From the IMG/VR virus record IMGVR_UViG_3300044701_000610, positions 1 to 37,533 of that record: 37,533 bases of DNA. One strand, written 5' to 3'. This DNA comes from a virus. The notes beneath the pieces are model-generated. The model had not been told where the DNA came from. It saw only the letters and a list, made by a program, of their open reading frames with translations, and did no database searches. A program made the position numbers and the translations under genes. Shown here piece by piece: positions 7,063-15,169 of the stretch; the stretch's first letter is position 1; every line of letters starts with the position of its first letter.

Positions 7063-7454
7063 GGATTCTTTTGCATTTATTTTCGCTGCTTTTTGTGGGT
7101 CATGTGGACTATTTTGTGGACCATGAAAATACGCGGAATTGTCCACGCGATATACCAGTCCTGATGCGGCTTTTGGGTATTTGTGGACAATGTGGACAAT
7201 AATTTTGATCGAACCTTAAGAAGTTTATTTTTGTTATATAGCTGATAACAGATGTTTGTATAGCCGCGCATTCACACGCGCTGGCGCCAAAAAAAAACGA
7301 TGGTCCACATTGTCCACATGACCCACATAGTATTTTGATAACTAAAAAGTTATCCACAGATTTGATTCCCTTTTACTAACACTTTCCAGGCTTGTGAAAC
7401 ATGTTTCACGACCGCGCAAAAAGGCCCGCGCAACATGGTCCACATTGTCCACAT
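7043..7454. repeat. Eleven dispersed TGTGGACA / DnaA-box-like elements
   Basis: Copies start near 7043, 7102, 7114, 7139, 7181, 7190, 7301, 7310, 7350, 7436 and 7445. Several form pairs spaced exactly 9 bp: TTGTGGACAATGTGGACAAT at 7181-7200, and TGGTCCACATTGTCCACAT at both 7301-7319 and 7436-7454. The element resembles the DnaA box TTATNCACA, and the 7350 copy matches it exactly. One copy lies inside the early promoter. Confidence 0.8.
7394..7409. promoter_or_regulatory. 16-bp perfect palindrome, parS half-sites in everted order
   Basis: GTGAAACATGTTTCAC is a perfect palindrome. Its halves GTGAAACA and TGTTTCAC are the two halves of the bacterial parS site (TGTTTCAC-GTGAAACA) in swapped order. 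It could be an operator for a phage regulator such as the HTH protein at 29848-30069, or a decoy for a partition protein. Only the palindrome itself is certain. Confidence 0.6.
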
Positions 7455-7498
7455 AACAAAATAATAACTGTACGTTGTTGCCTGCTTGGCAATATGCA

Positions 7499-7576
7499 GT
7501 TAGTAAGTGCTCACTAACCTGGCAGTTAGTAAGTGCTCACTAACTTGGCTTGAAGTAAGTGCTCACTAACCAGGGG
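7499..7576 (+). repeat. Three tandem 26-bp repeats (iteron- or operator-like)
   Basis: The core GTTAGTAAGTGCTCACTAAC occurs at 7499-7518 and 7525-7544, and with a degenerate left arm at 7551-7570. The period is exactly 26 bp. Each core is an imperfect inverted repeat (GTTAGT...ACTAAC). The regular spacing, about 2.5 helical turns, resembles replication iterons or an array of repressor operators upstream of the late operon. Confidence 0.85.
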
Positions 7577-7697
7577 GGTAGGGGGCCGGCGGCTGGCCGG
7601 TCACGATCACGGAGGGTCTACAAGAAATTTTTTTTCTGCACAAAACCAAAAGCCCAAACGCACAAATTTTTTTTATTTTTTCTAAAAATCTATTACC

Positions 7698-8171
7698 ATG
7701 CACTTCATGTTCAAATCCATCCCCTTCGCACCGCGCAAAGTCGAGGCCACCGAGGCGCGACTCCAGGCGATCTATGACGCCGCCGCGCTAGGACTCAAGG
7801 GCGACTCGCTGGCGTTGGCGGCTGGCATGCTGCCGTCGGAATTCCGACAGCTGTGCGAGCTGGATCCCGTGGCCGAGATGGCCATGCTGAAGGGCCGCGC
7901 CGACAGCGAGATGGAGGCCAGCTCCCACCTGCGCAACGCAGCCCGAGCAGGCGACGCCAAGGCGGCGCTCGCCATCCTGCAGCACGCCCACGGCTGGACG
8001 GCCCGCCAAGAGATCAGCGTCGACATCACCAACAGGATCAGCATCACGCAGGCGCTGCAGCAGGCGCAGGAGCGCGTCATCGATGGACGCACCATCGACG
8101 GGCTGATCACCGAACAGCAACCCCAACATCTACCCACCAAAGTGACGAATGGCGCAACAGCCGATTTATGA
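7698..8171 (+). CDS. Terminase small subunit (probable)
   Basis: This 157-aa protein directly precedes the large terminase and overlaps it by 23 bases. That is the usual place for the small subunit that recognises phage DNA for packaging. The sequence has an N-terminal helical part with a possible helix-turn-helix (LQAIYDAAALGLKGDSLALA) and a Gln-rich C-terminal part. No strong Shine-Dalgarno precedes the ATG at 7698, since the leader is T-rich; ATG 7707 is an alternative start. The assignment rests on size, HTH-like content and context. Confidence 0.75.
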   Translation: MHFMFKSIPFAPRKVEATEARLQAIYDAAALGLKGDSLALAAGMLPSEFRQLCELDPVAEMAMLKGRADSEMEASSHLRNAARAGDAKAALAILQHAHGWTARQEISVDITNRISITQALQQAQERVIDGRTIDGLITEQQPQHLPTKVTNGATADL

Positions 8172-9687
8172 CGCCGAGGGCGAGCAGCTCTTAATGAGTC
8201 GCCTGTGGGCGCCGACGATCGCGGACGACCCTGAGGCGTTCGTGCTGTTCGCGTTTCCGTGGGGGCAAGCAAACACGCCGCTGGCCAAGTTCAAAGGCCC
8301 GCGCACCTGGCAACGCAAGATCCTGCGCAGGATAGCCAGCCACATTAAGAACAACCGAGGTCAGATTGACATGGACGCCCTGCGCACCGCGGTCGCCTCC
8401 GGTCGAGGAATTGGTAAGTCAGCCTTAGTGTCATGGCTTGTGCTGTGGATGCTGTCGACCCGCATCGGATCGAGTGTGATCGTCAGCGCCAACAGCGAAG
8501 CGCAGCTCAGATCCGTGACATGGGGTGAGCTGACCAAGTGGCAGGCGATGGTCATCAACAGCCACTGGTGGGAGATCAGCGCGACCAAGCTGGTGCCCGC
8601 CAAGTGGATCACGGAGCTGGTGGAGCGCGACTTGAAGAAGGGCACACGCTATTGGGCGGCCGAGGGCAAGCTCTGGTCGGAAGAGAACCCCGACAGCTAC
8701 GCGGGTGTGCACAACCACGACGGCATGATGCTGATCTTCGATGAAGCCAGCGGTATCCCCGACGCCATCTGGTCGGTCGGTGCGGGCTTCTTCACGGAAC
8801 CCATACTGGACAGGTACTGGTTTGCGTTCAGTAACCCCCGGCGCAACTCAGGGTACTTTTATGAGTGTTTCCACGCCAAGCGCAACTTTTGGCACACGGA
8901 GAACATCGACTCGCGAACAGTCGAGGACACGGACAAGCAAATCTATGAGCAGATCATTGCGGAATATGGCGAGGATTCGCCACAGGCTCGGGTTGAGGTC
9001 TACGGTGAATTCCCTTCGGCTGGCGAAGATCAGTTTATTGGTGCGGGTGCTGTCGACGATGCCGCCAGTCGGCCACGCTACAAGGACGAGACGGCGCCAA
9101 TTGTTATCGGCGTTGACCCAGCTCGCGGCGGCGCGGACGCAACCGTCATCGTCGTCAGGCAAGGACGCGACTTGGTAGCGATCAAGCGGTATCACGGCGA
9201 GGACACCATGACGACCGTTGGCCGGGTGATCGACGCGATCGAGGAGTACCGGCCCGCACTGACGGTGGTCGACGAGGGTGGTCTGGGCTACGGGGTACTT
9301 GACAGGTTAAAAGAACAGCGATACAAGGTGCGGGGAGTGAACTTCGGATGGAAGTCGAGCAAACCGGTCATGTGGGGCAACAAGCGCGCTGAGATGTGGG
9401 GTGCGATGAAGGATTGGCTAAAGACGGCCAGCATCCCAAACGATCGGCAACTGAAGGCCGATTTGACCGGCCCGATGAAAAAGCCCGACTCGTCGGGTAC
9501 GATCTATCTGGAAGGCAAAAAAGAGATGAAGTCGCGCGGGCTAGCGTCACCTGACGCAGCCGACGCGCTGGCGGTGACGTTCGCGTTCCCGGTGGCCAGC
9601 CGTGAGTCGGGGTACGAGCGCGCGACAAAGCGTAGTGAGGGGTACTCACCGCGCGTAGCAGCCGCAACTGGCTGGATGGGAGCGTAA
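8149..9687 (+). CDS. Terminase large subunit
   Basis: This is the 512-aa ATP-driven DNA packaging motor and headful nuclease. The ATPase domain has Walker A GRGIGKS (G85-S91) and Walker B LIFDEA (D198, E199). The RNase H-like nuclease domain has acidic residues D323 (IGVDPARGG), D375 (VVDEGGLG) and D469/D472 (SPDAADAL). Length and motif spacing are normal for the family. It is translated from an ATG inside the small subunit gene, so the two are coupled. A 51-aa basic protein follows two bases after its stop codon. Confidence 0.95.
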   Translation: MAQQPIYDAEGEQLLMSRLWAPTIADDPEAFVLFAFPWGQANTPLAKFKGPRTWQRKILRRIASHIKNNRGQIDMDALRTAVASGRGIGKSALVSWLVLWMLSTRIGSSVIVSANSEAQLRSVTWGELTKWQAMVINSHWWEISATKLVPAKWITELVERDLKKGTRYWAAEGKLWSEENPDSYAGVHNHDGMMLIFDEASGIPDAIWSVGAGFFTEPILDRYWFAFSNPRRNSGYFYECFHAKRNFWHTENIDSRTVEDTDKQIYEQIIAEYGEDSPQARVEVYGEFPSAGEDQFIGAGAVDDAASRPRYKDETAPIVIGVDPARGGADATVIVVRQGRDLVAIKRYHGEDTMTTVGRVIDAIEEYRPALTVVDEGGLGYGVLDRLKEQRYKVRGVNFGWKSSKPVMWGNKRAEMWGAMKDWLKTASIPNDRQLKADLTGPMKKPDSSGTIYLEGKKEMKSRGLASPDAADALAVTFAFPVASRESGYERATKRSEGYSPRVAAATGWMGA

Positions 9688-9688
9688 A

Positions 9689-9844
9689 ATGGCGACAAAA
9701 CCGGGGTTGTACGCAAATATTCACGCAAAACGTGAACGGATTAAGGCCGGATCGGGCGAAAAGATGCGCAAACCCGGCTCGCCAGGCGCGCCGACCAACA
9801 AAGACTTCAAACAATCGGCAAAAACGGCCAAAAAGACGAAATAA
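9689..9844 (+). CDS. Small basic protein, 51 aa
   Basis: The product begins MATKPGLYANIHAKRERIKA and ends in a Lys/Thr-rich tail (TAKKTK). Short proteins starting with MATKPGLYANIHAKR are, to my recollection, frequent beside terminase and portal genes in phages, without known function. The gene sits 2 bases after the terminase stop and 2 bases before the next start. Its charge suggests DNA binding or a virion-associated role. Confidence 0.75.
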   Translation: MATKPGLYANIHAKRERIKAGSGEKMRKPGSPGAPTNKDFKQSAKTAKKTK

Positions 9845-9845
9845 A

Positions 9846-10175
9846 ATGGATCTTTCGCCCGACGAACAAGCCGTTATTGACTATCACAGGTCAAATTTGT
9901 ACCAGAATCGGGGGCTGAAAAACCCCGATGGGTCAATTACGACGTTCAAAGGGTCGGTTGTAGGCGCCGATGGCGGGCACATGATTTTGCCAACCTATTG
10001 GCACGGGCAGATTAGAGATATTCCCCAAGCCATGCGTTTTGCCATAAAATCCGGCATAAAATTTCCAACTTACCCAACAGTTAAAGAAGCCTTGGCTGCT
10101 GAACAGCGTCTGCACCAAATTATGGAGCAGGATTTGCGCGATTACGCTACGCGCCCGCAACCGAAGACGAAATAA
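9846..10175 (+). CDS. Hypothetical protein between terminase and portal, 109 aa
   Basis: The start is placed at 9846 (MDLSPDEQAVIDYHRSNLYQ), immediately after the 51-aa gene; a longer frame from 9732 would overlap that gene. The sequence contains VGADGGHMILPTYWHGQIRD and a helical C-terminal half, ending in a basic PQPKTK tail similar to that of its neighbour. I do not recognise the family. The stop is directly followed by the portal ATG, so it is part of the head operon. Confidence 0.75.
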   Translation: MDLSPDEQAVIDYHRSNLYQNRGLKNPDGSITTFKGSVVGADGGHMILPTYWHGQIRDIPQAMRFAIKSGIKFPTYPTVKEALAAEQRLHQIMEQDLRDYATRPQPKTK

Positions 10176-12425
10176 ATGGACTATACCGGCATAAATAAGG
10201 CAGCAAAAGTCGCCGATGTGGGCGGAAACCCGCCGCCGGACGACATCAGCACAGACAAACAAGATGTGCTGTCGACCATGCGCAAACGCATGCAGATGGC
10301 CATTTCTGCGCTGTCTGAAAGCCGGGAAGACGAGCTTGACGACCTTCGCTTCTATGCCGGCTCGCCGGACAACCACTGGCAGTGGCCGGCCGATGTTCTG
10401 GCCACCCGTGGTGCAGTGCAAGGTCAGACAATCAACGCGCGCCCCACGCTGACAATCAACAAGTTGCCGCAGCACGTCCGCCAAGTCACCAATGACCAAA
10501 GACAAAACCGTCCAAGCGGCAAAGTTATTCCTGCTGACGACAACGCCGATCCGGAAGTCGCCGAGATCTACAACGGCATGGTGCGGCACATCGAGTACAT
10601 ATCGGATGCCGACGTCGCTTACGACACCGCCTGCGAGAACCAAGTCGCTTACGGCGAAGGTTACATCCGCATCCTGACGGAATACTGCGACGACGACACG
10701 TTCGACCAAGACATCAAGATTGCGCGCGTGCGCAACTCGTTTTCGGTCTACATGGATCCCACCATTCAAGACCCGTGCGGTGCGGATGCCAAGTGGTGCT
10801 TCATTACCGAAGACCTGCAGCGCGCTGAGTACGAGCGTCTGTTCCCCGACGCCAGCCCCATTTCAAGCCTGCAAGCTCAAGGCGTGGGTGACCAGTCGAT
10901 CTCGGTCTGGATCAATCAGGATACGGTGCGCATCGCCGAGTATTACTACGTCGACTACGACAACGCGACACTGAACCTGTACCCCGGCAACATGACGGCT
11001 TTTGAAGGCTCGCCTGAGGCCAAGCAGATGAAGCAGATGGGCATCAAGCCCCTCCGCACGCGTCAGGTTCATGCCAAGCGGGTCAAATGGTGCAAGACCA
11101 ACGGCTACGAGATGCTGGAGGAGCGTGACTGGATCGGCAAGTGGATTCCGGTCGTGCGCGTCATCGGTAACGAGTTTGAAGTCGACGGCAAGCTGTACGT
11201 GTCGGGTCTGGTGCGCAACGCCAAGGACGCCCAGCGCATGTACAACTACTGGACAAGCCAAGAAGCCGAGATGCTGGCCTTGGCGCCCAAAGCGCCGTTT
11301 ATCGGCTACGGTGGCCAGTTTGAAGGCTACGAGATGCAGTGGAAGACGGCCAATACGCAGAACTGGCCGTATCTGGAGGTCAACCCCGACGTAACAGACG
11401 GCTCGGGAGCTGTCCTGCCGCTGCCGCAACGCGCGGCCCCACCGCTGCCACAAACGGGCCTAATTCAGGCCAAGATGGGGGCGTCGGATGACATCAAGTC
11501 GACCACAGGGCAGTACGACACCAGTCTGGGGGCAACATCGAATGAGCGTTCGGGCAAGGCGATTATGGCGCGCGAGCGTCAGTCTGACACTGGCACTTAC
11601 CATTACGTGGACAATCTGGCACGGGCTATTCGCCATGTCACTCGCCAGATCGTTGACCTGATTCCCAAGATTTACGACACCCAGCGGGTTGCCCGCATCA
11701 TTGGTGTGGATGGTGACACCGACATGGTCAAGCTTGACCCCACCCAGCCGATGCCGGTCAAGAAGATCGTGGATCAGAACAACGTTGAGATCGACAAGAT
11801 CTACAACCCCGGCGTGGGTAAGTACGACGTCGTGGTGACCACCGGCCCAAGCTACATGACCAAGCGTCAGGAAGCACTGGATGCGATGGGCATGATCCTG
11901 CAGTCCAACCCGCAGCTCTGGCAAGTGGCTGGCGACCTGTTCATCAAGAACATGGACTGGCCAGGCGCGCAGGAGATGGCCGAGCGGTTTGCGCGCGTCA
12001 TCGACCCGAAAGTGCTGGGCGATGGTTCGGACGACAGCCCCGAGATGCAGATGGCCAAGCAGCAAATTCAGGCCATGTCGCAAGAGATGGATCAGCTCCA
12101 GCAGATGCTTGAGAGCGTTGGCAAGTCGATTGAGGTGCAGGATCTGGAGCGCAAAAACTTTGAGGCCGAGATTAAGGCGTACCAAGCAGAAACCCAGCGC
12201 CTGTCGGCTATTTCTGGCGCTATGACGCCGGATCAGGTGCAAGACGTTGTCATGCAAACGCTGCGCGACGTGATGTCCGCCGGCGACTTGGCGATGAGCG
12301 AGGGTGGGCTGGAACTGCCGGGCGAGATGCCCATGCAACCGGAAATGGTGGGTGGTATGCCGCCGGAAATGGCTGAAATGCCGCCTGAAATGATGGAAAT
12401 GCCGCCCGAGGAGCCGATGGTATGA
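10176..12425 (+). CDS. Portal protein (P22-like)
   Basis: This 749-aa protein should form the dodecameric portal through which DNA enters and leaves the head. Size, position after the terminase and sequence (ENQVAYGEGYIRILTEY, SFSVYMDPT, NERSGKAI) match the P22-type portal family. The C-terminal region is helical and Gln/Met-rich, as expected for a portal barrel. It ends in a Met/Pro/Glu repeat (PPEMAEMPPEMMEMPPE). The start is contiguous with the previous stop, and the end overlaps the next gene as ATGA. Confidence 0.93.
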   Translation: MDYTGINKAAKVADVGGNPPPDDISTDKQDVLSTMRKRMQMAISALSESREDELDDLRFYAGSPDNHWQWPADVLATRGAVQGQTINARPTLTINKLPQHVRQVTNDQRQNRPSGKVIPADDNADPEVAEIYNGMVRHIEYISDADVAYDTACENQVAYGEGYIRILTEYCDDDTFDQDIKIARVRNSFSVYMDPTIQDPCGADAKWCFITEDLQRAEYERLFPDASPISSLQAQGVGDQSISVWINQDTVRIAEYYYVDYDNATLNLYPGNMTAFEGSPEAKQMKQMGIKPLRTRQVHAKRVKWCKTNGYEMLEERDWIGKWIPVVRVIGNEFEVDGKLYVSGLVRNAKDAQRMYNYWTSQEAEMLALAPKAPFIGYGGQFEGYEMQWKTANTQNWPYLEVNPDVTDGSGAVLPLPQRAAPPLPQTGLIQAKMGASDDIKSTTGQYDTSLGATSNERSGKAIMARERQSDTGTYHYVDNLARAIRHVTRQIVDLIPKIYDTQRVARIIGVDGDTDMVKLDPTQPMPVKKIVDQNNVEIDKIYNPGVGKYDVVVTTGPSYMTKRQEALDAMGMILQSNPQLWQVAGDLFIKNMDWPGAQEMAERFARVIDPKVLGDGSDDSPEMQMAKQQIQAMSQEMDQLQQMLESVGKSIEVQDLERKNFEAEIKAYQAETQRLSAISGAMTPDQVQDVVMQTLRDVMSAGDLAMSEGGLELPGEMPMQPEMVGGMPPEMAEMPPEMMEMPPEEPMV

Positions 12426-12784
12426 GCTGCGCAAATTTCGTAGGGCTGCTGTTTTTAGGCCGGGATGTCGCCCATTCGGTGCATCTGAACACGCGCAGCT
12501 ATGCCAAACATGTGGCTTTGAATACGTTCTATGACGAGATTGTCGAGCTGGCGGACAAATTTGCTGAAGCCTACCAAGGCCGGCATGGCTTAATTGGCGC
12601 GATTTCTTTACAATCCACCAAAAAACCCGGCAATATTTTGGAGTTTTTGCAGGAACAGCTGAAAGAAATTGAAGCTATGCGGTACAAGGTCGTAGACAAG
12701 GCGGACACCCCGCTGCAGAACATTATTGACGAAATTGTTGGCTTGCACCTGTCGACAATCTACAAACTGAGATTTCTTGCTTGA
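12422..12784 (+). CDS. DUF5856-like protein, 120 aa
   Basis: The gene starts at an ATGA overlap with the portal gene. The sequence (FLGRDVAHSVHLNTRSYAKH, NTFYDEIVELADKFAEAYQG) resembles the phage DUF5856 family, whose members are four-helix, Dps/ferritin-like in appearance and sit next to portal genes. His and Glu residues at helix positions could bind metal, but a function is not established. Family recall is from memory and moderate. Confidence 0.7.
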   Translation: MSCANFVGLLFLGRDVAHSVHLNTRSYAKHVALNTFYDEIVELADKFAEAYQGRHGLIGAISLQSTKKPGNILEFLQEQLKEIEAMRYKVVDKADTPLQNIIDEIVGLHLSTIYKLRFLA

Positions 12785-12792
12785 GGTAAACC

Positions 12793-13059
12793 ATGGCAAA
12801 TTACACCTACATCACGGCTACGGCCAACATTAAACCGATGGCTGGCAAGCTGAAGGGTATTTTTGTCAGCGCGGCCTCCAGCACTCCGACCATCACGGTC
12901 TACGATTCTGCTGCTGCTACCACCACCGACACCATTTTGGGCACATTTACCCCCGCTGCTGCAACATCCTACCTGTTGCCGCTGGACGGAGCGTATGCTA
13001 AAAATGGCATCTATGTGGTAATCAGTGGTACAGTCAACGCAACAGTTATTTACGAGTAA
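12793..13059 (+). CDS. Small virion-associated protein, 88 aa
   Basis: This Thr/Ala/Ser-rich beta-type protein begins MANYTYITATANIKPMAGKL and ends NATVIYE. GAGG precedes the start by 6 bases. The terminal IYE resembles the ILYE ending of two tail-tip proteins in this genome (26280-26858 and 27661-28170). A head decoration or tail-tip-like fold is plausible from composition and position before the scaffold gene, but it is unproven. Confidence 0.72.
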   Translation: MANYTYITATANIKPMAGKLKGIFVSAASSTPTITVYDSAAATTTDTILGTFTPAAATSYLLPLDGAYAKNGIYVVISGTVNATVIYE

Positions 13060-13068
13060 ATCGAAATA

Positions 13069-13106
13069 CCGCACAGGTGCGGCACACCTGGGATTCTTTA
13101 GGAATC
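13069..13106 (+). promoter_or_regulatory. Alternative hairpins covering the scaffold gene start
   Basis: CCGCAC/GTGCGG (13069-13082) and CAGGTG/CACCTG (13074-13090) overlap and exclude each other. A third stem, GATTC/GAATC (13092-13106), places the AGGA ribosome binding site (13100-13103) partly in its loop and stem. This arrangement could regulate translation of the scaffold. Confidence 0.45.
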
Positions 13107-13110
13107 GACA

Positions 13111-13884
13111 ATGTCTGACGAAGTGCAAAATGAACTAGCGGCAGTGCCCGCGCCGGAACCGGAACCGACGGCAGTACCGGAACCTGAAGCAGTAGCGCCG
13201 GAAACTGAAGAGTCAAAACCAGCCAAAGTCTTCACACAAGAAGAACTGGACGCTGCGATTGGCAAACGGCTTGCAAGAGAACAGCGTAAGTGGGAAAGAG
13301 AACAAGCTCGGAGGCAGGCAGAAGCCGCGCCACCCGCGCCAGCTCCCGCGCTAGAGAACTTTGAGTCTGTCGATCAGTATGCCGAAGCATTGGCTGCTCG
13401 AAAGGCTGAAGAACTCCTAGCTAAACGTGATGCTGAACGCGCTCGCATGGAAACGCTTGAGGCTTACCACGATCGTGAAGAGGAAGCTCGGAGCAAGTAT
13501 GAAGACTTTGAACAAGTCGCATACAACCCGAACTTGCCGATTACGACCGTGATGGCTGAAACAATCCAAGCATCGGAAGTTGGGCCAGATTTAGCGTATT
13601 ACCTTGGCGCCAACCCGAAAGAAGCTGATCGTATTTCTCGTCTGTCGCCGTATCTACAAGCCAAAGAGATTGGCAAGATTGAAGCTAAATTGAGCGACAA
13701 TCCGCCGGTCAAGAAAACGACAAGCGCCCCACCACCGATAGCACCGATCAGCGGTCGTGGCACTGGCGCGCCGTCTTATGACACGACTGACCCACGTTCT
13801 ATCAAGAACATGACGACGTCAGAGTGGATTGAGGCAGAGCGCCAGCGTCAAATCAAAAAGTGGGAAGCTCAACGTAACCGCTAA
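13111..13884 (+). CDS. Scaffolding protein
   Basis: This 257-aa protein lies directly upstream of the coat protein, the standard position for the internal scaffold that shapes the procapsid and is later released. The N-terminus is Pro/Glu-rich and probably disordered (about residues 8-35). A charged helix follows (FTQEELDAAIGKRLAREQRK), then an Ala/Glu/Arg coiled-coil region. The C-terminus is basic (WIEAERQRQIKKWEAQRNR), as in scaffolds that bind coat protein electrostatically. The ribosome binding site is in a possible hairpin. Confidence 0.88.
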   Translation: MSDEVQNELAAVPAPEPEPTAVPEPEAVAPETEESKPAKVFTQEELDAAIGKRLAREQRKWEREQARRQAEAAPPAPAPALENFESVDQYAEALAARKAEELLAKRDAERARMETLEAYHDREEEARSKYEDFEQVAYNPNLPITTVMAETIQASEVGPDLAYYLGANPKEADRISRLSPYLQAKEIGKIEAKLSDNPPVKKTTSAPPPIAPISGRGTGAPSYDTTDPRSIKNMTTSEWIEAERQRQIKKWEAQRNR

Positions 13885-13903
13885 TTTTTTTAGGATATAA
13901 ATC

Positions 13904-15115
13904 ATGGCAAACTCGATTCTTACCATCGACATGATTACCCGCAAGGCTCTCGAAATTCTCGAGAACAACCTGGTAATCACTCGTAACGTCAACCGTCAAT
14001 ACGACGATTCTTTCGCCGTTGAAGGCGCAAAGATTGGTTCCACACTGCGTATCCGCTTACCAGACCGCGCTCTGGTGACTGACGGTGCCGCCCTGCAAGT
14101 TCAGGACGACAACGAGCAGTTCACCACGCTGACTGTCGCTTCGCAAAAGCACATCGGTGTGAACTTCACCTCCGCTGAACTCACCATGCAGTTGGATGAC
14201 TTTGCAGAGCGTGTTCTGAAGCCTCGTATTTCGCAGCTTGCTGCGTCGATCGATGCTGACGTTGCTAACGCCTACAAGACCGTCGGTAACTCGGTCGGCA
14301 CTCCCGGCACCACGCCTTCGACTTCGCTCGTTCTGCTGCAAGCCCAGCAGAAGCTGAACGAAAACGCAGCTGTGATGTCGCCACGCTACGCAACGGTTAA
14401 CCCAGCTGCCAACGCTGGTCTGGTTGAAGGCATGAAAGGTCTGTTCAACCCAACCAGCACCATCTCCAGCCAGTTCAAGAACGGCATGATGGGCACGGGT
14501 GTTCTGGGCTTTGAAGAAGTCAACATGTCTCAGTCCATCAAGCAGCACACCACTGGTTCGCGCGACGCTTCTGCATCCACTCTGGTCAAGACCCCCGGCG
14601 TGACTGCTGAGGGTGCAACCACCATCCTGCTGGAGCAGGGTTCGGTAACGACCACCATCAAGGCTGGCGACGTGTTTACTATTGCTGACAGCTTTGCGGT
14701 CAACCCACAGACTCGTGAGTCCACTGGCTCGCTGTTCCAGTTTGTGGCTCTGGCTGACGCTACTGCTGTGTCGGGCACTTGGACTGTTACCGTGGCTCCG
14801 ATGTACTCGTCCAGCCACGCACTGGCAACCATGACTGCGCTGCCTGCAACTGGCAAGGCTGTTACGTTCTTGGGCGCAGCCAGCACCCAGTACGCTCAGA
14901 ACCTTATCTATCACAAGGATGCGATTACATTCGCTACCGCCGACCTGTTGATGCCACAAGGCGTCGATATGGCTTCACGTCAAGTACACAACGGCATCTC
15001 GCTGCGTGTTGTTCGTCAGTACGACATCAACAACGACCGTCTGCCTTGCCGTATTGACGTGCTGTACGGCTACAGCACAATCCGTCCGCAAATGGCTTGC
15101 CGCATGTGGGGCTAA
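13904..15115 (+). CDS. Major capsid (coat) protein, P22 type
   Basis: This 403-aa protein begins MANSILTIDMITRKALEILE and has features of the P22 coat protein family: an N-arm, a segment reading LRIRLPDRALVTDGA, and an ELTMQLDDFAERVLKPRI helix. It should assemble into the icosahedral shell with the scaffold encoded upstream. Codon use is strongly biased to C/G-ending codons, as expected for a highly expressed gene. A UUCG-capped hairpin follows the stop codon. Confidence 0.95.
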   Translation: MANSILTIDMITRKALEILENNLVITRNVNRQYDDSFAVEGAKIGSTLRIRLPDRALVTDGAALQVQDDNEQFTTLTVASQKHIGVNFTSAELTMQLDDFAERVLKPRISQLAASIDADVANAYKTVGNSVGTPGTTPSTSLVLLQAQQKLNENAAVMSPRYATVNPAANAGLVEGMKGLFNPTSTISSQFKNGMMGTGVLGFEEVNMSQSIKQHTTGSRDASASTLVKTPGVTAEGATTILLEQGSVTTTIKAGDVFTIADSFAVNPQTRESTGSLFQFVALADATAVSGTWTVTVAPMYSSSHALATMTALPATGKAVTFLGAASTQYAQNLIYHKDAITFATADLLMPQGVDMASRQVHNGISLRVVRQYDINNDRLPCRIDVLYGYSTIRPQMACRMWG

Positions 15116-15122
15116 GTCTTGG

Positions 15123-15140
15123 TGGGGGCTTCGGCCCCCA
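15123..15140 (+). terminator. UUCG-capped hairpin after the coat gene
   Basis: TGGGGGC-TTCG-GCCCCCA forms a 7-bp stem with a very stable UUCG tetraloop. The T6 run comes about 10 bases later, after ATTAACAACA, so this may be an attenuator or an mRNA 3'-end stabiliser rather than a strong terminator. Confidence 0.65.
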
Positions 15141-15169
15141 TTAACAACATTTTTTAAAGGATATTTATC

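Larger units (their letters stand above)
6968..7697. other. Intergenic control region, candidate replication origin
   Basis: This is the longest gene-free stretch (730 bp), and it separates the leftward early operon from the rightward late operon. It holds eleven copies of a TGTGGACA-type element in both orientations, including one perfect DnaA box TTATCCACA (7350-7358). It also has a leftward promoter, an AT-rich segment (about 7200-7260), a 16-bp palindrome (7394-7409), three tandem 26-bp repeats (7499-7576) and two long T-runs before the small terminase gene. The combination fits an origin of replication, a multi-operator switch, or both. I see no convincing rightward promoter. Confidence 0.6.

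Noticed and set aside
7499-7576. CRISPR array
   Set aside because: The 26-bp repeats are directly adjacent, with only 6 bases between cores, so there are no spacers, and no cas genes are present.
7581-7600. Terminator from the CCGGC/GCCGG hairpin (7586-7600)
   Set aside because: No T-run follows within terminator distance, and no gene ends nearby on either strand.
9933-10769. Long minus-strand frame of 278 aa opposite the portal and the gene before it
   Set aside because: It lies fully antisense to two well-supported genes, resembles no family and has no ribosome binding site. It arises from codon bias of the real genes.
11460-12434. Minus-strand frame of 324 aa opposite the portal 3' half
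   Set aside because: The sequence is a His/Leu-rich mirror of Gln/Met/Glu codons of the portal, and it has no start signal.
14057-14959. Minus-strand frame of 300 aa opposite the coat gene
   Set aside because: It is a shadow of the strongly biased coat gene and has no known family.
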